This document shows, in pieces, positions 36,724 through 47,946 of a stretch of DNA of 64,000 bases (the stretch's first letter is position 1; each line of letters starts with the position of its first letter). The notes under the pieces were generated by a model, which had not been told where the DNA came from, did not search any database, and saw nothing but the letters and a program-made list of their open reading frames with translations. The position numbers and the translations under genes were made by a program. Source of the DNA: AC-32 sp963754265 (lineage in GTDB: Bacteria; Actinomycetota; Thermoleophilia; Gaiellales; Gaiellaceae); contig CAVWFB010000016.1 of assembly GCA_963754265.1 (NCBI GenBank), positions 434,001-498,000 on the forward strand, in the 5' to 3' direction.

Positions 36724-38063
36724 GCGCACCCGAGATCAGCTACGCGCAGAGCGGCGAGATCGACATCGCCTACCAGGTTCTCGGTGAGGGACCGCCCGAC
36801 CTGATCTGGGCGGCAGGGGCCTACACCCACCTCGGCGTGATGTGGGAGCACCCGGGCTACCGGCGCTTCTGCGAGCAACTCGCGTCGTTCTCGCGCCTCA
36901 TCCTGTTCGACAAGCGCGGGATGGGCCTCTCTGAGCGGGTTCGCGTCGGGACGCTCGAGGAGCGGATGGACGACGTGCGCGCCGTGCTCGACGCCACCGG
37001 CTCCGAACGCGCAGCGCTGGCCGGTGTCTCCGAGGGCGGGCCGTTGTCGATGCTCTTCGCCGCGAGCTACCCCGAGCGCACAGACGCGCTCTTGCTGATC
37101 GGTGCCGAGGTCAAGGAGGAAACCACCGACGACTGGCCCTGGGGCGAGGGGACCCGCGAAGAGCACGACTCGTACATCGAGGCCGTCCACGAGATCTGGG
37201 GAAAGGGCCTTTCCGCGCCGTTCTTCTTCCCCAACGACCCCGACCCCGAGGGGATGAAGGCATGGTTCGGCAAGTTGCAGAGTGCCGCGATGACGCCCCG
37301 AGACGCGATCGCCTTCCAGGACATGGCGTTCGAGATCGACGTGCGCGACGTCGTGCCCGCGGTCCGGGTGCCGACGCTGATCGTGCACAACGTCGACGAC
37401 CCGATCTGCCACGTCGAGAACGCCCGCTTCCTGGCGACGAACATCCCCGGCGCGAAGTTCGTCGAGTTGCCCGGCAACATGCACATCCCTTGGGCCGAGG
37501 CGGCCACGGCTGACGACATCCTCGCCGAGATCCGCGAGTTCCTGACCGGCGTCCGCGAGGCGCCCGAGCCCGACCGGGTACTCGCGACCGTCCTCTTCAC
37601 CGACATCGTCGGATCGACCGAGCGAGCGGCCGAGCTCGGCGACCGGCGCTGGCGGGAGCTCCTCGAGAACCATCACGCCACGATCCGGCGCCAGCTGGAG
37701 CGCTACCGCGGCCGCGAGATCGACACCGCAGGCGACGGGTTCCTCGCCAGCTTCGACGGCCCGGCGCGGGCGATCCGCTGCGCACGCTCGGCGGTCGATG
37801 CGGTGCGAGGAGCAGGGCTCGAGATCCGCGCAGGCGTCCACACCGGCGAGTGCGAGGTCGTCGGCGACAAGCTGGCCGGCGTCGCCGTGCACATCGGCGC
37901 GCGCGTCGCCTCGAAGGCCGGCCCGGGCGAAGTGCTGGTCTCGGGCACGGTGCACGACCTCGTCGCCGGATCGGGAATCGGGCTCCAAGACCGCGGTTCC
38001 ACGGAGCTGAAAGGGGTGCCGGGCGAGTGGCGCTTGTACGCGGTCTCTAGCGACGGCTCTTGA
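36720..38063 (+). CDS. alpha/beta hydrolase fused to a class III adenylate/guanylate cyclase domain
   Basis: A 447-residue fusion. The N-terminal 270 residues form an alpha/beta hydrolase (nucleophile in GVSEGG; late His in LPGNMHIPW). The C-terminal 170 residues form a class III cyclase domain (TVLFTDIVGSTERAAELGD with the first metal Asp, TAGDGFLASFDGP with the second, GVHTGECEV). Such hydrolase-cyclase proteins are common in actinobacteria, and the hydrolase probably works as a sensor or regulator. cAMP production is likely but unproven. The GTG start overlaps the GNAT stop; the 3' end overlaps the convergent smpB by 17 bases. Confidence 0.9.
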   Translation: MSAPEISYAQSGEIDIAYQVLGEGPPDLIWAAGAYTHLGVMWEHPGYRRFCEQLASFSRLILFDKRGMGLSERVRVGTLEERMDDVRAVLDATGSERAALAGVSEGGPLSMLFAASYPERTDALLLIGAEVKEETTDDWPWGEGTREEHDSYIEAVHEIWGKGLSAPFFFPNDPDPEGMKAWFGKLQSAAMTPRDAIAFQDMAFEIDVRDVVPAVRVPTLIVHNVDDPICHVENARFLATNIPGAKFVELPGNMHIPWAEAATADDILAEIREFLTGVREAPEPDRVLATVLFTDIVGSTERAAELGDRRWRELLENHHATIRRQLERYRGREIDTAGDGFLASFDGPARAIRCARSAVDAVRGAGLEIRAGVHTGECEVVGDKLAGVAVHIGARVASKAGPGEVLVSGTVHDLVAGSGIGLQDRGSTELKGVPGEWRLYAVSSDGS

Positions 38064-38511
38064 GCTCGCGTTCGATGCGGCGCTTCGTCTCCCGGTCAGC
38101 GATGTCGCGGCGCTTGTCGCGGCCTTCCTTGCCGCGCGCGACCGCGAGCTCGACCTTCGCGCGCCCGTCCTTGAAGTAGAGCCTGGTCGGCACGAGCGTC
38201 AGCCCCTTCTCGGCCGTCTTGGCGGCGAGCTGGTCGATCTGACGCCGGTGGAGCAGAAGCTTGCGGTCGCGATCGGGCTCGTGCGGCTCGACCGAGGCCT
38301 GCTCGTAGGGCGGGATGTGGAGGCCGACGAGCCAGATCTCCCCGTCGCGCGCGTCCGCGTAGGCGCGCTGCAGGATCGCGTGACCCTGACGCAGCGACTT
38401 GACCTCGCTGCCGCTCAGCACGAGACCCGCCTCGACGCGTTCGAGCAGGTTGTAGTCGTGCCGCGCGCGGCGGTTGTCCGCGATCAGCTTCTCTCCCGAC
38501 GGCTTCGCCAT
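38047..38511 (-). CDS. smpB: SsrA-binding protein SmpB
   Basis: A 154-residue SmpB, the protein partner of tmRNA in ribosome rescue. The OB-fold core is clear (NRRARHDYNLLERVEAGLVL, SEVKSLRQG, KLLLHRRQIDQL, LYFKDGRAKVELAVARGKE), and the basic C-terminal tail that reads the empty mRNA channel is KRRDIADRETKRRIERELK. The ATG lies 8 bases after a TACACT box. The tmRNA gene lies 4.5 kb away, separated by the kinase and the GNAT-cyclase pair. Confidence 0.97.
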   Translation of the reverse strand: MAKPSGEKLIADNRRARHDYNLLERVEAGLVLSGSEVKSLRQGHAILQRAYADARDGEIWLVGLHIPPYEQASVEPHEPDRDRKLLLHRRQIDQLAAKTAEKGLTLVPTRLYFKDGRAKVELAVARGKEGRDKRRDIADRETKRRIERELKSRR

Positions 38512-38519
38512 CGGGCGTG

Positions 38520-38525
38520 AGTGTA
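38520..38525 (-). promoter_or_regulatory. putative -10 box (TACACT) of smpB
   Basis: TACACT lies 8 bases before the smpB ATG, with no ribosome-binding site between, which suggests leaderless transcription separate from rnr upstream. Confidence 0.45.
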
Positions 38526-38565
38526 CGGGCCTAGCGGGCTTGCGCCTCGAGCCCCTGGCGTCGAG

Positions 38566-40113
38566 TTACGTACTGGGATCGGCGAGGGCCAGCTCCACCT
38601 TGCCCTCGCTGCGGCGCACGTCCTGGACGCGCACCTCGATCGGATCTCCGAGCCGATAGGTCCGCCCGCCGCGGCGCCCAACGAGCGCGGTCGCGAGCTC
38701 GTTGAGCTCGAAGTAGTCGCCCGGCAGGCGGCGCGCCGGCACGTAGCCTTCGAAGACGTCGTCGAAGCGAACGAAGATGCCGGACGGGATGGCGCCGGTG
38801 ATCTCGCCGTCGAAGGTCGCACCCCAGCCGAGCTCGAAGAGGCGTTTCTCGAGCAGCCACGCCAGACAGATCTCGTCCGCGCGGTACTCGAGCTGTGACG
38901 CGTGGCGCTCACGGACCGAAGCGTGCTCGGCGACCTCGGGCAGATCCTCGGGCAGCGGCTCGTCGGAGACGCCGAGCTCGCGCAGAAGCGCGCGGTGGAC
39001 GACCAGGTCGGGGTAGCGCCGGATCGGCGAGGTGAAATGGCAGTACGCGGAGCTGGCGAGCCCCATGTGACCGAGGTTGCGCGGGTCGTAGCGCGCCTGC
39101 TTCAGCGCCTGGAGAACGAGCGGCGGGAATGCGTCCCGCCCGCGGCCGCTGGTGTTGACGTACGCCGTCACGGCCTCGCTGGCCGCTCCGGCGATGGCCG
39201 CCGCGTCCGACGGGCCGATGCGCTCGGGAACGGGCGGAGTCGGCACGCCGAGGTCGTCCAGGCGCGCGAGCATGAGCTGCACCGACTGCGGGTCCGGCAG
39301 CTCGTGCACGCGGTAGAGCGCTTCGCGCCGCCGGCCGGCGAGCAACTCCGCGACCAGCTCGTTGGCAAGGATCATCAGCTCCTCCACCAGCATGTGGGCA
39401 TGGGGCTCCGCCTCGCGCCAGGCTCGCTCGACTCCGCCCTGGGCGTCGAAGGCGAATGTCACTTCCCCGCTCTCGATTCGGAGCGCTCCGCGCGCGAAGC
39501 GGCGGTCGCGCAGCATGGTCGCGAGCCGCTCGGCGCGCCGCAGCGCCTCGGTCAGGTCCTGCTCGGCCTGCTCGGCCCCCTGCAGAATCGCCTGCGCGCG
39601 CGAGTAGGTCAGGCGCTCGCGGCTTCGGATCACGGAGCGGTAGAAGCGCGGCTCGCCGGCCGGGAGCCCGTCTTCGAGCGGCACCTCGACGGTCAGGCAG
39701 AGCCGGTCGGTGTTCGGTCGCAGCGAGCAGAGCTCCTCCGAGAGCTCGGGCGGCAGCATCGGCGAGACCAGCCCCGGCACGTAGACGGAGAACGCGCGAT
39801 CCTGGGCGCCGCGGTCGAGCGGCGAGCCCGCAGGGACGAACCAGGAGACGTCGGCGATGTGCACGAAGGCCCGGTCCTCGGTCACGGTGAGCGCGTCGTC
39901 GAAGTCCTTCGCGGTCTCCGGGTCGATCGTGAACGACAGCTCGTTTCGGAGGTCGACGCGGCCCTCGTGATCCTCGAGGGCGTAGCCGGTGTCATAGGGC
40001 TCGAAGCCGCGTAGCTCCCCCTCCTGGATCAGCAGGCCCTCGAGCACCGTCCGGATCGACGTGGCGGAGCCGAGCACGCGCACGAGCCGTGCACGACCCT
40101 TGCCTGTGGCCAC
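38566..40113 (-). CDS. rnr: ribonuclease R (RNB-family exoribonuclease)
   Basis: A 3'-5' exoribonuclease of the RNase II/R family. The catalytic RNB domain has the metal-binding Asp cluster (TIDPETAKDFDDALTV) and the late SPIRRYPDLVVHR motif. A C-terminal S1 domain (FDGEITGAIPSGIFVRFDD) ends the protein. The GTG at 40113 gives 515 residues. The frame is open a further 150 bases to the ftsX stop and encodes a conserved-looking cold-shock-like start (DAVVVEAQRRGKNLVGEPYF), but it holds no ATG, GTG or TTG. The real start is unresolved. RNase R works with tmRNA-SmpB, which fits the location. Confidence 0.93.
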   Translation of the reverse strand: MATGKGRARLVRVLGSATSIRTVLEGLLIQEGELRGFEPYDTGYALEDHEGRVDLRNELSFTIDPETAKDFDDALTVTEDRAFVHIADVSWFVPAGSPLDRGAQDRAFSVYVPGLVSPMLPPELSEELCSLRPNTDRLCLTVEVPLEDGLPAGEPRFYRSVIRSRERLTYSRAQAILQGAEQAEQDLTEALRRAERLATMLRDRRFARGALRIESGEVTFAFDAQGGVERAWREAEPHAHMLVEELMILANELVAELLAGRRREALYRVHELPDPQSVQLMLARLDDLGVPTPPVPERIGPSDAAAIAGAASEAVTAYVNTSGRGRDAFPPLVLQALKQARYDPRNLGHMGLASSAYCHFTSPIRRYPDLVVHRALLRELGVSDEPLPEDLPEVAEHASVRERHASQLEYRADEICLAWLLEKRLFELGWGATFDGEITGAIPSGIFVRFDDVFEGYVPARRLPGDYFELNELATALVGRRGGRTYRLGDPIEVRVQDVRRSEGKVELALADPST

Positions 40114-40266
40114 GACGGCGAGGTCGCCGGGGCTCAGCTGGCCGAGGCCCTTCCGGTCGAGCGGTAGCGGCGTCCCGGGGACGAAGTAGGGCTCGCCGAC
40201 GAGGTTCTTTCCCCGGCGCTGGGCCTCGACGACTACGGCGTCGCTGGCGATGCCGCCCTTAGGAGC

Positions 40267-41196
40267 TCAGACCTGGAGGAAACGGCGGATCGTGAGTCCG
40301 GAGCCGGCCGCGCCGAGGGCGAGGCCCGCGCCGAGGACGATCAGAACGTGAAGGCCGAAGGGCCAGGCGTGGACGTCGGATGCGCTCGTGAGGTGGATCA
40401 GCGGCATGAACAGCGTCCGACCCAGTAAGAGCAGGATCACCGCGGCGAGTGCGCCCCCCAGGCCGCAGAGAAGGCCTTCGATCATGAACGGGCCGCGCAC
40501 GAACCAGTTGGTCGCGCCGACGAGCTTCATCACCTCGATCTCACGTCGCCTCGAGAAGATCGAGAGCCGGATGGTGTTGGCAACGAGGAGCGTCGAGGAG
40601 ACGAGCAGCACGATGAACGCGATCAGGACCACGATCCAGAGGTAATTCGCCACCGAGAGCACGCGGTGGGTGATCTGGTTGCACTCCTCCCCGATCGCCG
40701 TGTTTTCGGAGTTCGACCCGGGGGGTGGTGGACAGATCTTCTCCACGCCGGCGAGCGGTGGACTGTTCACCTGCGCCGCGATCCGCTCGACGTTATCCCC
40801 ACTCTTCGGGATCACCTCGTACTCCGCCGGGAGCGGGTTGCCCGGGAGGTTCGCCGTCATCTCCGGGTTCTTCTTGCGCATGATCGCGAGCGCGTCCTCC
40901 TTCGAGATGAAGCGGACCGTCTTGACGCCCGGGATGGCCAACAGGCGAGTGCGCGCGTCGTTCATCTCCTGGGGCTTCGCCTCGTGACCGCAGCGCAGCG
41001 TGGTGCAGAAGTAGACCTTGACGAGAAGCTGCTTCTTGTAGTGATCGCTGAGCGAGAGCGCCCAACTGCCGAGCCCGACGACGAGCCCGAGCATGAACAT
41101 GCCGATCAGCACCGTCGTGGCCGCTGCGAAAGTCGTCGAGAGGTTCGCACCGAGCGAGTGCACCGCCTCGGAGACGATCAGGCGGAAGCGGCTCAT
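40267..41196 (-). CDS. ftsX: cell-division permease FtsX
   Basis: A 309-residue FtsX: one N-terminal membrane segment, a large extracytoplasmic loop with paired Cys (CTTLRCG and EKICPPPPG ... EECNQ), then three more membrane helices (LWIVVLIAFIVLLVSST, a middle helix and a C-terminal helix). It links FtsE ATP hydrolysis to peptidoglycan hydrolases at the septum. Its start overlaps the ftsE stop by four bases. The stop is directly followed by the rnr frame. Confidence 0.95.
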   Translation of the reverse strand: MSRFRLIVSEAVHSLGANLSTTFAAATTVLIGMFMLGLVVGLGSWALSLSDHYKKQLLVKVYFCTTLRCGHEAKPQEMNDARTRLLAIPGVKTVRFISKEDALAIMRKKNPEMTANLPGNPLPAEYEVIPKSGDNVERIAAQVNSPPLAGVEKICPPPPGSNSENTAIGEECNQITHRVLSVANYLWIVVLIAFIVLLVSSTLLVANTIRLSIFSRRREIEVMKLVGATNWFVRGPFMIEGLLCGLGGALAAVILLLLGRTLFMPLIHLTSASDVHAWPFGLHVLIVLGAGLALGAAGSGLTIRRFLQV

Positions 41197-41972
41197 TCGG
41201 AGGTGTACCCGCCGCGGCGCTCGTCGCGGAGGAGCTTGCCCTCCTCGAGCGCGATCACGCGCTTGCGCATCTTGTCGACCATCTCGCGGTCGTGGGTTGC
41301 CATCAGGATCGTCGTGCCGGCACGGTTGATCCGGTACAGGAGCTGCATGATTCCCACGCTCGTGTCGGGATCGAGGTTGCCGGTGGGCTCGTCGCAGATC
41401 AGGAGCGGCGGGTGGTTGACGAAGGCCCGCGCGATCGAGACGCGCTGCTGCTCGCCGCCGGAGAGCTCGTCGGGAAGCGACGACATCTTGTGGGAGAGGC
41501 CGACGAGGTTCAGGACTTCGGGCACCTTGCGGCGGATCGAGTCCGCGTTCTCGCCCTGCACCTTGAGCGCGTAGGCGACGTTCTCGGACGCGCTGCGATT
41601 CGGGAGCAGCTTGAAGTCCTGGAAGACGCAGCCGACGTTCCGGCGCAGGAGCGGCACCTTCTTGCGCTTGAGGCGTGTGAGGTCGCGGCCGCCGACGAAG
41701 ATCTTGCCCTGGGTCGGCTCGAGCTCCTTCAGCACCAGGCGGATGACCGTCGACTTGCCCGAGCCCGAAGCGCCCACGATGAAGACGAACTCGCCCTTGT
41801 CGATCGCGAAGGAGATGTCACGGAGCGCGGCGACGTCGGGCTCGTAGATCTTGGTCACGTTCTCGAACACGACCATCGCCGAGCTCGAGGGAGCAGGCGG
41901 CGGCACGACGGGCTCCTGAGTGAGGACCGCCGTCCTTGGGGGGCTGTGCTGGAGGTCCGTGTCCTGCACCAT
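41193..41972 (-). CDS. ftsE: cell-division ATP-binding protein FtsE
   Basis: A 259-residue ABC ATPase. Walker A is GASGSGKST, the signature is LSGGEQQRVSIARA, and Walker B is LLICDEPTGNLD. The usual FtsE begins at MVVFENVTKIY, 32 residues downstream of the ATG at 41972. The extra N-terminus is rich in Pro and Gln and may be real or a start artefact. The frame is open even further upstream. It forms a complex with FtsX, to which it is coupled by a 4-base overlap. Confidence 0.94.
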   Translation of the reverse strand: MVQDTDLQHSPPRTAVLTQEPVVPPPAPSSSAMVVFENVTKIYEPDVAALRDISFAIDKGEFVFIVGASGSGKSTVIRLVLKELEPTQGKIFVGGRDLTRLKRKKVPLLRRNVGCVFQDFKLLPNRSASENVAYALKVQGENADSIRRKVPEVLNLVGLSHKMSSLPDELSGGEQQRVSIARAFVNHPPLLICDEPTGNLDPDTSVGIMQLLYRINRAGTTILMATHDREMVDKMRKRVIALEEGKLLRDERRGGYTSE

Positions 41973-42040
41973 GGAAAAGGACGCGACGCGGGGTAGGCGC
42001 GCCGGGTGGGCTAGGGCCGGAACTCTAGCGAAACCTGCGG

Positions 42041-43157
42041 CTAGAACACCTTTCCCGCGGCTCTGGCGAGGAGGTACTCGCGCACGAACTCGTCCAGCGC
42101 CCCGTCGAGGACCGCCTGCGTGTTGCCGGTCTCGTAGTCGGTGCGGTGATCCTTGACGAGCTGGTACGGGTGGAGCACGTAGCTGCGAATCTGACTGCCG
42201 AAACCGATGTCCTGGGCGGCGCCCCGCTCTTTGGCCAGCTCTTCCTCGCGGCGCTCCTGCTCCTGCTCCAGGAGGCGGGACTTGAGGATGCGGAGCGCGG
42301 TCTGCTTGTTCGAGCTCTGCGAGCGCTCGTTCTGGCACTGAACGACGATCCCGGTCGGTAGGTGCGTGATCCGGACTGCCGAGTCCGTCTTGTTCACATG
42401 CTGGCCGCCCGCCCCGCTGGCGCGGTAGGTGTCGATCCGGAGGTCGCTCTCGTCGATCTCGACGTCGACGTCCTCGGGTAGGAGCGGGCTGACGATCACC
42501 TGCGCGAAGCTCGTGTGACGCCGGTGCGCCTGGTCGAAGGGGCTCAACCGGACGAGTCGGTGGACGCCGCGCTCGGCCTTGAGGATTCCGTAGGCGTTCT
42601 CGCCGCGCACCGAGAAGGTGGCCGACTTGAGCCCGGCCTCCTCGCCGGGGCTCGCCTCCAGCAGCTCCGTCTGGAAGCCGCGGCCGGAGGCCCAGCGTAG
42701 GTACATGCGCAGCAGCATCTCGCCCCAGTCCTGGGCGTCGGTGCCGCCGGTGCCCGCGTGGATCGTGACGAGGGCGTCGCCCGCGTCGTACTCGCCCGAG
42801 AAGAGCGCGTCCTCCTGCAGGCGGTCGAGCTCCTTGCTCAGCGGCGCAATGGAGGCCTCGATCTCGGCGGCCATCTCGCCGTCCATCGCCAGGAGCTCCT
42901 GGGCGTCCTGGTACTCCTGCGTGAGCCGGCGATAGCGCTCGAGACGCCTGCTCAGGCGCGCGTGCTCGGCCGAGACCTCGGCCGCGTGGCGCTGGTCGTC
43001 CCAGAAGCCGGGCTGTCCCAGCTCTTCCTCGAGCTCTGCGACCCGCTTCTCCAGCTGCTCCGGGTCAAAGGTAATCACGGACCCAGGCGAGCTGGGCCCC
43101 GATCTCCTGGAGCTGCTGGTCGAGCGAAAGTACGGGTGCCGGGGTCTGGTCGGCCAT
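42041..43157 (-). CDS. prfB: peptide chain release factor 2, programmed +1 frameshift
   Basis: RF2 of 371 residues. The first 30 codons (MADQTPAPVLSLDQQLQEIG ... VRDYL) run from the ATG at 43157 to an in-frame UGA at 43067-43065. Translation must shift +1 on CUU-UGA-C to continue as DPEQLEKRVAELEEEL. This is the classic RF2 autoregulatory site. The GGQ motif (ASGAGGQHVNKTDS) and the stop-codon-recognition region are present; the tripeptide corresponding to SPF reads LSPFDQ. A TACGAT box lies six bases before the ATG. Confidence 0.96.
43065..43070 (-). promoter_or_regulatory. prfB programmed frameshift site (CTTTGA)
   Basis: CTT TGA followed by C is the canonical RF2 recoding signal. The stimulatory Shine-Dalgarno-like AGGGGG usually found just upstream is missing here (GTGATTAC), so shifting may depend only on slow termination at UGAC. 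Confidence 0.85.
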
Positions 43158-43163
43158 CCAACG

Positions 43164-43169
43164 ATCGTA
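43164..43169 (-). promoter_or_regulatory. putative -10 box (TACGAT) of prfB
   Basis: TACGAT lies six bases before the prfB ATG, with no ribosome-binding site, which fits a leaderless mRNA. Confidence 0.5.
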
Positions 43170-43193
43170 GCGACCCAAGCCGCCGAGAGCGCT

Positions 43194-43211
43194 TTGTGCT
43201 CCAGTGAACAA
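43194..43211 (+). repeat. 18-base inverted repeat, left arm
   Basis: TTGTGCTCCAGTGAACAA is the exact reverse complement of 43561-43578. The pair brackets the 94-residue gene. No target-site duplication is visible next to it. Confidence 0.8.
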
Positions 43212-43273
43212 GAGCTCCCGTTCGGCACAGAATCGGCACATCGGCGTGCGTCGCGGTGGCCCACGCTGGGTGT

Positions 43274-43558
43274 GTGACCGATCGCGTGGACCCCAGGCTG
43301 AGGAGGCGGCTCCGACGGCTCGCGCGGCGTGGAGTGACCCCAGCCGAGGCGCGGAGACGGGTTCGGCCGCTCGCCGGGAAGCTCGGCCTACCCGCGCCGA
43401 GCTATGCGAGCACGCTTCGCATCGTCACGGCCGCTCGAAAGGCCAGGGAGCGACAACGCGGCGAGCCCGGAGTCCTGGATTCGCTCGTCCTGGGGCGGAT
43501 GCCGACCCCGCGCGAGCTCGAGGGCACGCTCGAGCGGTTGCGGGAAGGGGGCGGCTGA
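43274..43558 (+). CDS. small basic hypothetical protein (94 residues)
   Basis: A strongly basic protein. MTDRVDPRLRRRLRRLARRG is followed by GVTPAEARRRVRPLAGKLGL, which could form a helix-turn-helix, and then a helical tail (STLRIVTAARKARERQR). I do not recognise a family; DNA binding is an inference from composition. The GTG at 43274 is preferred to the GTG at 43256. The gene is divergent from prfB and lies exactly between two perfect 18-base inverted repeats. Confidence 0.55.
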   Translation: MTDRVDPRLRRRLRRLARRGVTPAEARRRVRPLAGKLGLPAPSYASTLRIVTAARKARERQRGEPGVLDSLVLGRMPTPRELEGTLERLREGGG

Positions 43559-43560
43559 GG

Positions 43561-43578
43561 TTGTTCACTGGAGCACAA
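43561..43578 (-). repeat. 18-base inverted repeat, right arm
   Basis: Exact reverse complement of the left arm at 43194-43211. It begins 2 bases after the stop codon of the small basic gene and ends 24 bases before the stop of the convergent membrane protein gene. Confidence 0.8.
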
Positions 43579-43602
43579 GCGGTCGTTGCGGCCCTGCGCG
43601 GG

Positions 43603-43995
43603 CTAGCGGGTCAGGCGGCGGCGCAGGAGCCCCCTCACGCGGTGGATGGTGAGCGCGAGGAGCACGAACACGAGCGCCACGACCACGAAGCCGGATTCGC
43701 CGACCAGAAGGGCGACTACGGAGGCAGCCAACGAGGCGATCAGCAGGGTCGCCTCGAACCAGGGCATCCGCCGCACCGCGCGGTTCACCGCGGCCTCGGG
43801 ACTCCGCAGGTTGTGGAGGATCGTCGAGGCGACGACGAGTGAGCAACTGACCGCCACCACGCCGACGAGCCACCATGGCTGGTGGAACAGCAGGCGCCAG
43901 AGCAGAACCGTCGTCGCGGTGGTCAGGCAGGTGGTCGCGACGACGGTGCGCCTCGGATAGCGGCGCGCCTCGTCCCAGTCGAAGAGCCAGCGCAT
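43603..43995 (-). CDS. hypothetical membrane protein (130 residues)
   Basis: Four hydrophobic segments are visible (VVATTCLTTATTVLLWRLLF, WWLVGVVAVSCSLVVASTIL, FEATLLIASLAASVVALLVG, FVVVALVFVLLALTI) with a basic C-terminus (HRVRGLLRRRLTR). It is a small four-helix membrane protein of unknown role. It lies between secA and prfB on the same strand as both. The spacing (54 bases to secA) would allow co-transcription with secA. Confidence 0.7.
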   Translation of the reverse strand: MRWLFDWDEARRYPRRTVVATTCLTTATTVLLWRLLFHQPWWLVGVVAVSCSLVVASTILHNLRSPEAAVNRAVRRMPWFEATLLIASLAASVVALLVGESGFVVVALVFVLLALTIHRVRGLLRRRLTR

Positions 43996-44049
43996 GCCCG
44001 ATGATCGTCCGGATCGAGCTTGCTCTTGAGCGCGGTGGGGTGTGTGGCG

Positions 44050-46770
<2,721 letters not shown>

Positions 46771-46777
46771 TCGTCCT

Positions 46778-46783
46778 AGGGTA
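46778..46783 (-). promoter_or_regulatory. putative -10 box (TACCCT) of secA
   Basis: TACCCT lies seven bases before the secA ATG; the intervening bases contain no ribosome-binding site. Confidence 0.5.
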
Positions 46784-46813
46784 GCGGCTCCGCGCCCGTA
46801 CGCTTCCCGCCGG

Positions 46814-47371
46814 CTAGAGGGCGGACGAGATCACTTCCCACTGGTCGCCGTCAAGGCGTTTCGCGCGGACGACGTACGCATCGCCGTCTCGCGAACCCAG
46901 GTCCTCCAGCTCCGGGACACTGCCGAACGTGCGGGCCCCGTCCACCGTGAGCGAACGCCCGTCCTGGTTGACGACGAGCTCGATCTCATCGCCGTCGGCC
47001 TCGAACTCGGCGACCTCGACCCGGTGCGCGGCGACCGCCCAGACGTCGTCGCCCTGGCGGACGGCCTCGGCCCGGTACGGCGGTTCGATCGTCTGCTCGA
47101 TTGCATCGGCCAGCGGACCGAGCGTGTCCGCAGGCTCGTCCTCGTCGACCAAGAGGTCGCCGCCCGGGAGCGCGACGAAGTGCAATTCGTCGCCGGAGAG
47201 ACCGGGCGCTTCGGCGGAGGCGACCGCGTCCCACCGCCGGGGCCGAGGGACGCCGTGGATTCCGGTCGCACCCCAGTGCGGGCCGACGTCGACAGGCGCC
47301 GCCGTCTCCGCCTGGTCCAGCTCGGCCTCACGCGCGAGCTTCTTGTGCAGCGGCTCGCGCCGGAAGATCAC
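46814..47371 (-). CDS. hypothetical protein between hpf and secA
   Basis: A 185-residue soluble acidic protein that I do not recognise. MIFRREPLHKKLAREAELDQ is a basic helical start; the rest is rich in short beta-like stretches and acidic residues (HFVALPGGDLLVDEDEPADTL, RVEVAEFEADGDEIELVVNQDG). No signal peptide, membrane helix or Cys is present. Its ATG overlaps the hpf stop by four bases, so it is co-translated with hpf. The position between hpf and secA may be conserved in relatives. Confidence 0.72.
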   Translation of the reverse strand: MIFRREPLHKKLAREAELDQAETAAPVDVGPHWGATGIHGVPRPRRWDAVASAEAPGLSGDELHFVALPGGDLLVDEDEPADTLGPLADAIEQTIEPPYRAEAVRQGDDVWAVAAHRVEVAEFEADGDEIELVVNQDGRSLTVDGARTFGSVPELEDLGSRDGDAYVVRAKRLDGDQWEVISSAL

Positions 47372-47913
47372 TGTGGCTCGATCAGCCCGAAGTTGCCGTC
47401 GCGCCGCCGGTAGACGACGTTGATCTCGTTCGAGTCGCCGTTTCGGAAGACGAAGAAGTCGTGGCCGATCAGCTCCAGCTGGAGCACGGCCTCGCCGGGA
47501 GTCATCGGGCCGACCTGGAATTGCTTGCTCTTGACGATCAGCGGCTCGCCCTCGTCGCCGACGACGGGCATCGTCTCGGGGGCGGGACCGTTCGAGCGCG
47601 CGGCGCGTCTCCTCCGCGAGCGACGCTGCGTCTTGTAGCGGGCGACCTGGCGCTCGAGCTTGTCCACGAGCTGATCGATCGACGCGCGGATGTCCGGGGA
47701 CGCCTCCCGCGCCCGTAGAACCGGGCCTTTCGTCCAGATCGTCGCCTCGGCCACGTGGTTCTCGGCGATCGACGGGTTCTTCTCCACGATCAGCTCGAGC
47801 TCGACGCGCGGGTCGTCCGTCAGCTGGCGGTCGAGCTTGCCGAGCTTGTCCTCCGCATAACTGCGAATCGCGTCGCTGACCTCGAGGTTCCTGCCCTTCA
47901 CCTGGAGCTGCAT
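47368..47913 (-). CDS. hpf: long-form ribosome hibernation promoting factor HPF
   Basis: A 181-residue long HPF. The N-terminal S30AE domain (QLQVKGRNLEVSDAIRSYAEDKLGKLDR) blocks the decoding centre. A basic linker (KTQRRSRRRRAARS) leads to the C-terminal dimerisation domain (VKSKQFQVGPMTPGEAVLQLELIGHDFFVFRN), which joins two ribosomes into 100S particles. The ATG follows a GAAGGAG site. It is coupled to the 185-residue gene by ATGA. Confidence 0.95.
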   Translation of the reverse strand: MQLQVKGRNLEVSDAIRSYAEDKLGKLDRQLTDDPRVELELIVEKNPSIAENHVAEATIWTKGPVLRAREASPDIRASIDQLVDKLERQVARYKTQRRSRRRRAARSNGPAPETMPVVGDEGEPLIVKSKQFQVGPMTPGEAVLQLELIGHDFFVFRNGDSNEINVVYRRRDGNFGLIEPQ

Positions 47914-47946
47914 CGGCTCTCCTTCGACACGGGCCTCTCGAGGAAT

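Noticed and set aside
43194..43578. Insertion sequence
   Set aside because: Terminal inverted repeats are present, but there is no transposase and no target-site duplication, so only an inverted-repeat pair is reported.
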